NCBI GenBank assembly: GCA_029202485.1
Contig: CP119313.1
Span: 2,108,001 to 2,172,000, forward strand
Length of the DNA: 64,000 nucleotides
Reading direction: 5' to 3'
Source of the DNA: Candidatus Pedobacter colombiensis
GTDB taxonomy: Bacteria > Bacteroidota > Bacteroidia > Sphingobacteriales > Sphingobacteriaceae
How positions within the stretch are numbered: the first letter of the stretch is position 1; the number at the start of each line of letters is the position of its first letter. Position numbers and translations under genes: made by a program. Under the pieces are notes generated by a model. That model did not search any database and was not told where the DNA came from. It saw only the letters and a list, made by a program, of their open reading frames with translations. Positions 61,803 through 64,000 of the stretch are shown here, piece after piece.

Positions 61803-63061
61803 TTGTATATAAAAATGGAGTAGTAATACTCCTGGTCTAAATATTTTTTATTAATCATTGTTCTGTAATCACTAACAAGCATAGGCTCATCTGGGACATC
61901 ATTTCCCACGGTAATTACAATAACCATGGAATCGGTAAATAGCACAGGGGTGCTTACAGTTAGATTAGGTTTGAATGTTTCTTTTGAAACAATATCAGTA
62001 GGCTTCCTCAAGAATGTCATTTCCTGACCTGAAACTATGTTAATCCAACAACTACAGCTGCGCTTGTACTGCCAAACATCTATTGAGCGTAAATCAGTTT
62101 TAGATGCTCCAGGCGATTTATAGGATACTAATAATGATGAATCATTTAGAAAGAAGATTTTTTCAATACGGGATACGGTATCATCAATAACAAGAAAATC
62201 TGTTATTAAACTTTTTGCATATGTACCATACTTTTGAGGATCTGTTTTCTTGTTAAAGTGTTTCCAATCAACGACATTCTTTTTGATCGAATCCTTGAGA
62301 CTTAATTGGTCATTGTAAAACAGTATTTTATATTCCAATGTGCTTGCAACAGCTGTTATTTTGTTTCGGGAATCTATGAGCCTGTTTGGTAAATGAGTAA
62401 ACTCGATACCTTCATAATCATTGGTTGCAAACTGCTGATCGATTTTTTTCTTAGGGATATCATAAACAATTAGTTTGAACTTTGCTATATCATCTTTGGG
62501 ATGGAAATTATAAAGTCCTGCTCCTAGAAACTTATCATTCCCTAATCCGAATGTTTGAGTTAAATGAGTATTGGTTGCTTCGAATGCTACTATTTCTTCG
62601 TATGTAGAAGGTGTGGTTTTTTTGAAAATCCTATGCCGATCGCTACAAGGGATGATGAGATAGTCTTTTGTAACACTCATATTCTCTTGCATGAATGCTG
62701 TGATGTGGTAGTCAGTATTTGCTTTTTTAAAAAATATTCGAATGGTGTCCATTGAGGCATTTGGGAAACGAGAAGTATCCTGTAGATTGAATACAAAGCC
62801 CAATAAATACCTATCAAATTCATCAGATTCTTTTTTAATGAAATGTCCTTCATCAAATGGAATCCAGTATAAGGATTTCCCATCAGTTGCAACACAGAAT
62901 TGATTGGGGTTAGGATGGTAGCTAATATTTGTCTTCATTACCTTGTCCATATAGATATTAAGGCGACCAGACTGTGACGATCCTACAAATGGAATAAAAA
63001 ACAAGAACCATATGAAAATGGTTCTTGTTTTTAAATAATTTACTGTTAGAATGATATTCAT
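61787..63061 (-). CDS. Secreted propeller-like protein of unknown function
   Basis: Protein of 424 residues. Hydrophobic signal-like N-terminus (TIFIWFLFFIPFVGSSQS), then repeated beta-rich stretches ending in D/N-x-aromatic turns, for example LYWIPFDEG, DYLIIPCSDRHRIFKK, KFLGAGLYNFHP and EYKILFYNDQ. This looks like a six-bladed propeller of the kind encoded with secreted peptides in Bacteroidota. Not matched to a named family. Starts 5 bp after the small-protein gene and overlaps the thioredoxin-like gene. Confidence 0.6.
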   Translation of the reverse strand: MNIILTVNYLKTRTIFIWFLFFIPFVGSSQSGRLNIYMDKVMKTNISYHPNPNQFCVATDGKSLYWIPFDEGHFIKKESDEFDRYLLGFVFNLQDTSRFPNASMDTIRIFFKKANTDYHITAFMQENMSVTKDYLIIPCSDRHRIFKKTTPSTYEEIVAFEATNTHLTQTFGLGNDKFLGAGLYNFHPKDDIAKFKLIVYDIPKKKIDQQFATNDYEGIEFTHLPNRLIDSRNKITAVASTLEYKILFYNDQLSLKDSIKKNVVDWKHFNKKTDPQKYGTYAKSLITDFLVIDDTVSRIEKIFFLNDSSLLVSYKSPGASKTDLRSIDVWQYKRSCSCWINIVSGQEMTFLRKPTDIVSKETFKPNLTVSTPVLFTDSMVIVITVGNDVPDEPMLVSDYRTMINKKYLDQEYYYSIFIYKWKLE

Positions 63062-63066
63062 TTTAT

Positions 63067-63471
63067 CTACTCCTTGTCAGTATCAGATTCAATAGAAATT
63101 GTAGCCTCACCCTTATTGGTTACATTCCAACTAACCGGAACCTTTCCTTCATACAAGATTTCTCCATGCATATTTTGCTGAGAAATTTGAGCCATCACGT
63201 AGTCATGAATGGCCTCATAAGAGTACAACACACCGGACTTTTTAATAACAGGTATGGTTGGCCAACAACATGATAGGTTTCCGGGCTCTGCACAATCCAT
63301 AAAATGTTCAACATCCCCACTTGGGAAGACAGATTTCATATAGTACACAGAACCATATCCATCAGCATACAACTTGGATATACTGAGCCTATATGTAATT
63401 GTAGCTTTAGATACAAATGCTATGACTGAAACTACCAGTAGCAGAAAGAGTTTTTTCGTTACGTTTTTCAT
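63067..63471 (-). CDS. Small secreted cysteine-containing protein, copy 2
   Basis: Protein of 134 residues. Signal peptide with a likely cut after SKA. The mature part contains CAEPGNLSCCWPTIPVIKK and AIHDYVMAQISQQNMHGEI, then an acidic end. Paralogue of 63532-63936, from which it is separated by 60 bp. No known family is recognised. Conserved Cys-x7-Cys-Cys suggests disulfides and so export to the envelope or outside. Confidence 0.75.
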   Translation of the reverse strand: MKNVTKKLFLLLVVSVIAFVSKATITYRLSISKLYADGYGSVYYMKSVFPSGDVEHFMDCAEPGNLSCCWPTIPVIKKSGVLYSYEAIHDYVMAQISQQNMHGEILYEGKVPVSWNVTNKGEATISIESDTDKE

Positions 63472-63531
63472 GGCTTAAATTTTATTTAGTTTGATTTTAT
63501 TTTGAATTAAAGAATTGAAAAGATAGTCTAC

Positions 63532-63936
63532 TTATTTAACATCTTCATCAGAGTCAATGGAGATCTTACCTTCACCTTTCTCATTGATGCTCCAACTAAC
63601 TGGAAGCTTTCCTTCATACAAAATTTCCCCCTGTACATTTTGCTGAGAAATTTGGGCCATCACATAGTCGTGAATAGCATCATACGAGTATGACACGCCA
63701 TACCTTTTTATCACCGGTATAAAGGGCCAGCAACAGCTGTTGTTTCCCGGGTAGCTACAGGATAATGTGTGAGTTTGATCTCCATTGTCTGTTGTTAGCT
63801 TAGTGTAACTCACATATGAATACGATGAATACTGACCAGTAAAATAAAAATAGTAGGTAATAGTTGCTTTCGATGCAAACGAGAAGGCACAGGTTACAAA
63901 AAGCGTTAAAGCGGATCGTCTTAAAATTGTTTTCAT
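63532..63936 (-). CDS. Small secreted cysteine-containing protein, copy 1
   Basis: Protein of 134 residues, same length as its neighbour. Signal peptide (LTLFVTCAFSFASKA), then CSYPGNNSCCWPFIPVIKR, YSYDAIHDYVMAQISQQN and GEILYEGKLPVSW, closely matching copy 2. The N-terminal mature part is Tyr/Ser-rich and variable. First gene visible of the five-gene unit; more copies or upstream genes may lie beyond the right edge. Confidence 0.75.
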   Translation of the reverse strand: MKTILRRSALTLFVTCAFSFASKATITYYFYFTGQYSSYSYVSYTKLTTDNGDQTHTLSCSYPGNNSCCWPFIPVIKRYGVSYSYDAIHDYVMAQISQQNVQGEILYEGKLPVSWSINEKGEGKISIDSDEDVK

Positions 63937-64000
63937 AGAATGTTTTTGTTAAAAGGTTGTAAATGATTAATTAAAGAGATAAATGAAATTAATTCCTATT

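Larger units (their letters stand above)
54661..64000. mobile_element. Probable genomic island inserted at tRNA-Lys (right end outside the window)
   Basis: The region starts right after a tRNA gene and begins with a tyrosine recombinase gene. It then carries proteins with no housekeeping match. No direct repeat of the tRNA 3' end was found to the right inside the window, so the far border is unseen. The limits are therefore inferred. Confidence 0.45.

Noticed and set aside
1..64000. CRISPR array, rRNA operon or transposase gene
   Set aside because: No regularly spaced repeats, no rRNA-like stretch and no transposase-like protein was seen on either strand.

Overview
This window looks like a chromosome segment of a Sphingobacteriaceae-type Bacteroidota, most like Pedobacter. 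That is an inference from protein style, not a database match. Supporting signs are low GC, starts with no clear Shine-Dalgarno sequence, a UpxY-type NusG paralogue, a TPR/propeller/OmpA protein of PorE architecture, an OmpA/TonB-style outer-membrane barrel, a small Hc1-like histone and a Bacteroidota-type tyrosine recombinase.

Layout. (1) 1-20.6 kb is mostly housekeeping: dnaB (cut by the left edge), rlmB, an Hsp70-like ATPase, kdsD-manC, recQ, kdsA, a PorE-like envelope protein, queE, a Rieske protein, folD, lepA, an omega-amidase/aminotransferase pair, a GreA-like factor, a RES-Xre toxin-antitoxin pair, a response regulator, an Hc1-like protein, an aldo/keto reductase and yceH. (2) 20.6-53.1 kb is a large exopolysaccharide/capsule locus in two convergent halves. 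The forward half (21569-45487) carries UDP-sugar dehydrogenase, Wzx flippase, Wzy-like polymerase, phosphoglycosyl transferase, several glycosyltransferases, an AsnB-like amidotransferase, SAM methyltransferase, uronate epimerase, a lipoprotein pectate lyase, three FemAB/GNAT-fold transferases, a PhyH oxygenase, a RimL-like acetyltransferase and a CapD/WbpM-type dehydratase. The reverse half (53086-45707) carries Wza-like export protein, Wzc-like tyrosine kinase, UpxY antiterminator, two DegT aminotransferases and a glycosyltransferase. The halves meet at a perfect 31-bp inverted repeat. (3) 53.2-54.7 kb holds pncB and tRNA-Lys. (4) 54.7-64 kb looks like an integrated island at the tRNA gene: a tyrosine recombinase, a 640-residue protein with a PD-(D/E)XK-like motif, and a five-gene envelope operon with a thioredoxin-like protein, a propeller-like protein, an outer-membrane barrel and two duplicated small cysteine-containing secreted proteins. 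It runs off the right edge.

How the genes work together. The capsule genes suggest a Wzx/Wzy polymer containing acidic and amino sugars: UDP-hexosamine uronate, galacturonate-type uronate, 4-amino- or 4-keto-6-deoxy sugars, possibly amidated, methylated and acyl- or aminoacyl-decorated. ManC, KdsD and KdsA nearby supply GDP-mannose and Kdo. The most interesting regulatory signal is a 22-nt element, 21 of 22 bases identical, in the 5' leaders of both the forward capsule operon and the UpxY gene. Its core resembles the ops element read by RfaH. Two paralogous small HTH proteins lie at the two ends of the forward half.

The likeliest undescribed systems are the FemAB-PhyH-GNAT-FemAB decoration module, the UpxY/22-nt element circuit and the small CCWP secreted-protein operon at the right end. 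No CRISPR array, rRNA or insertion sequence was seen.
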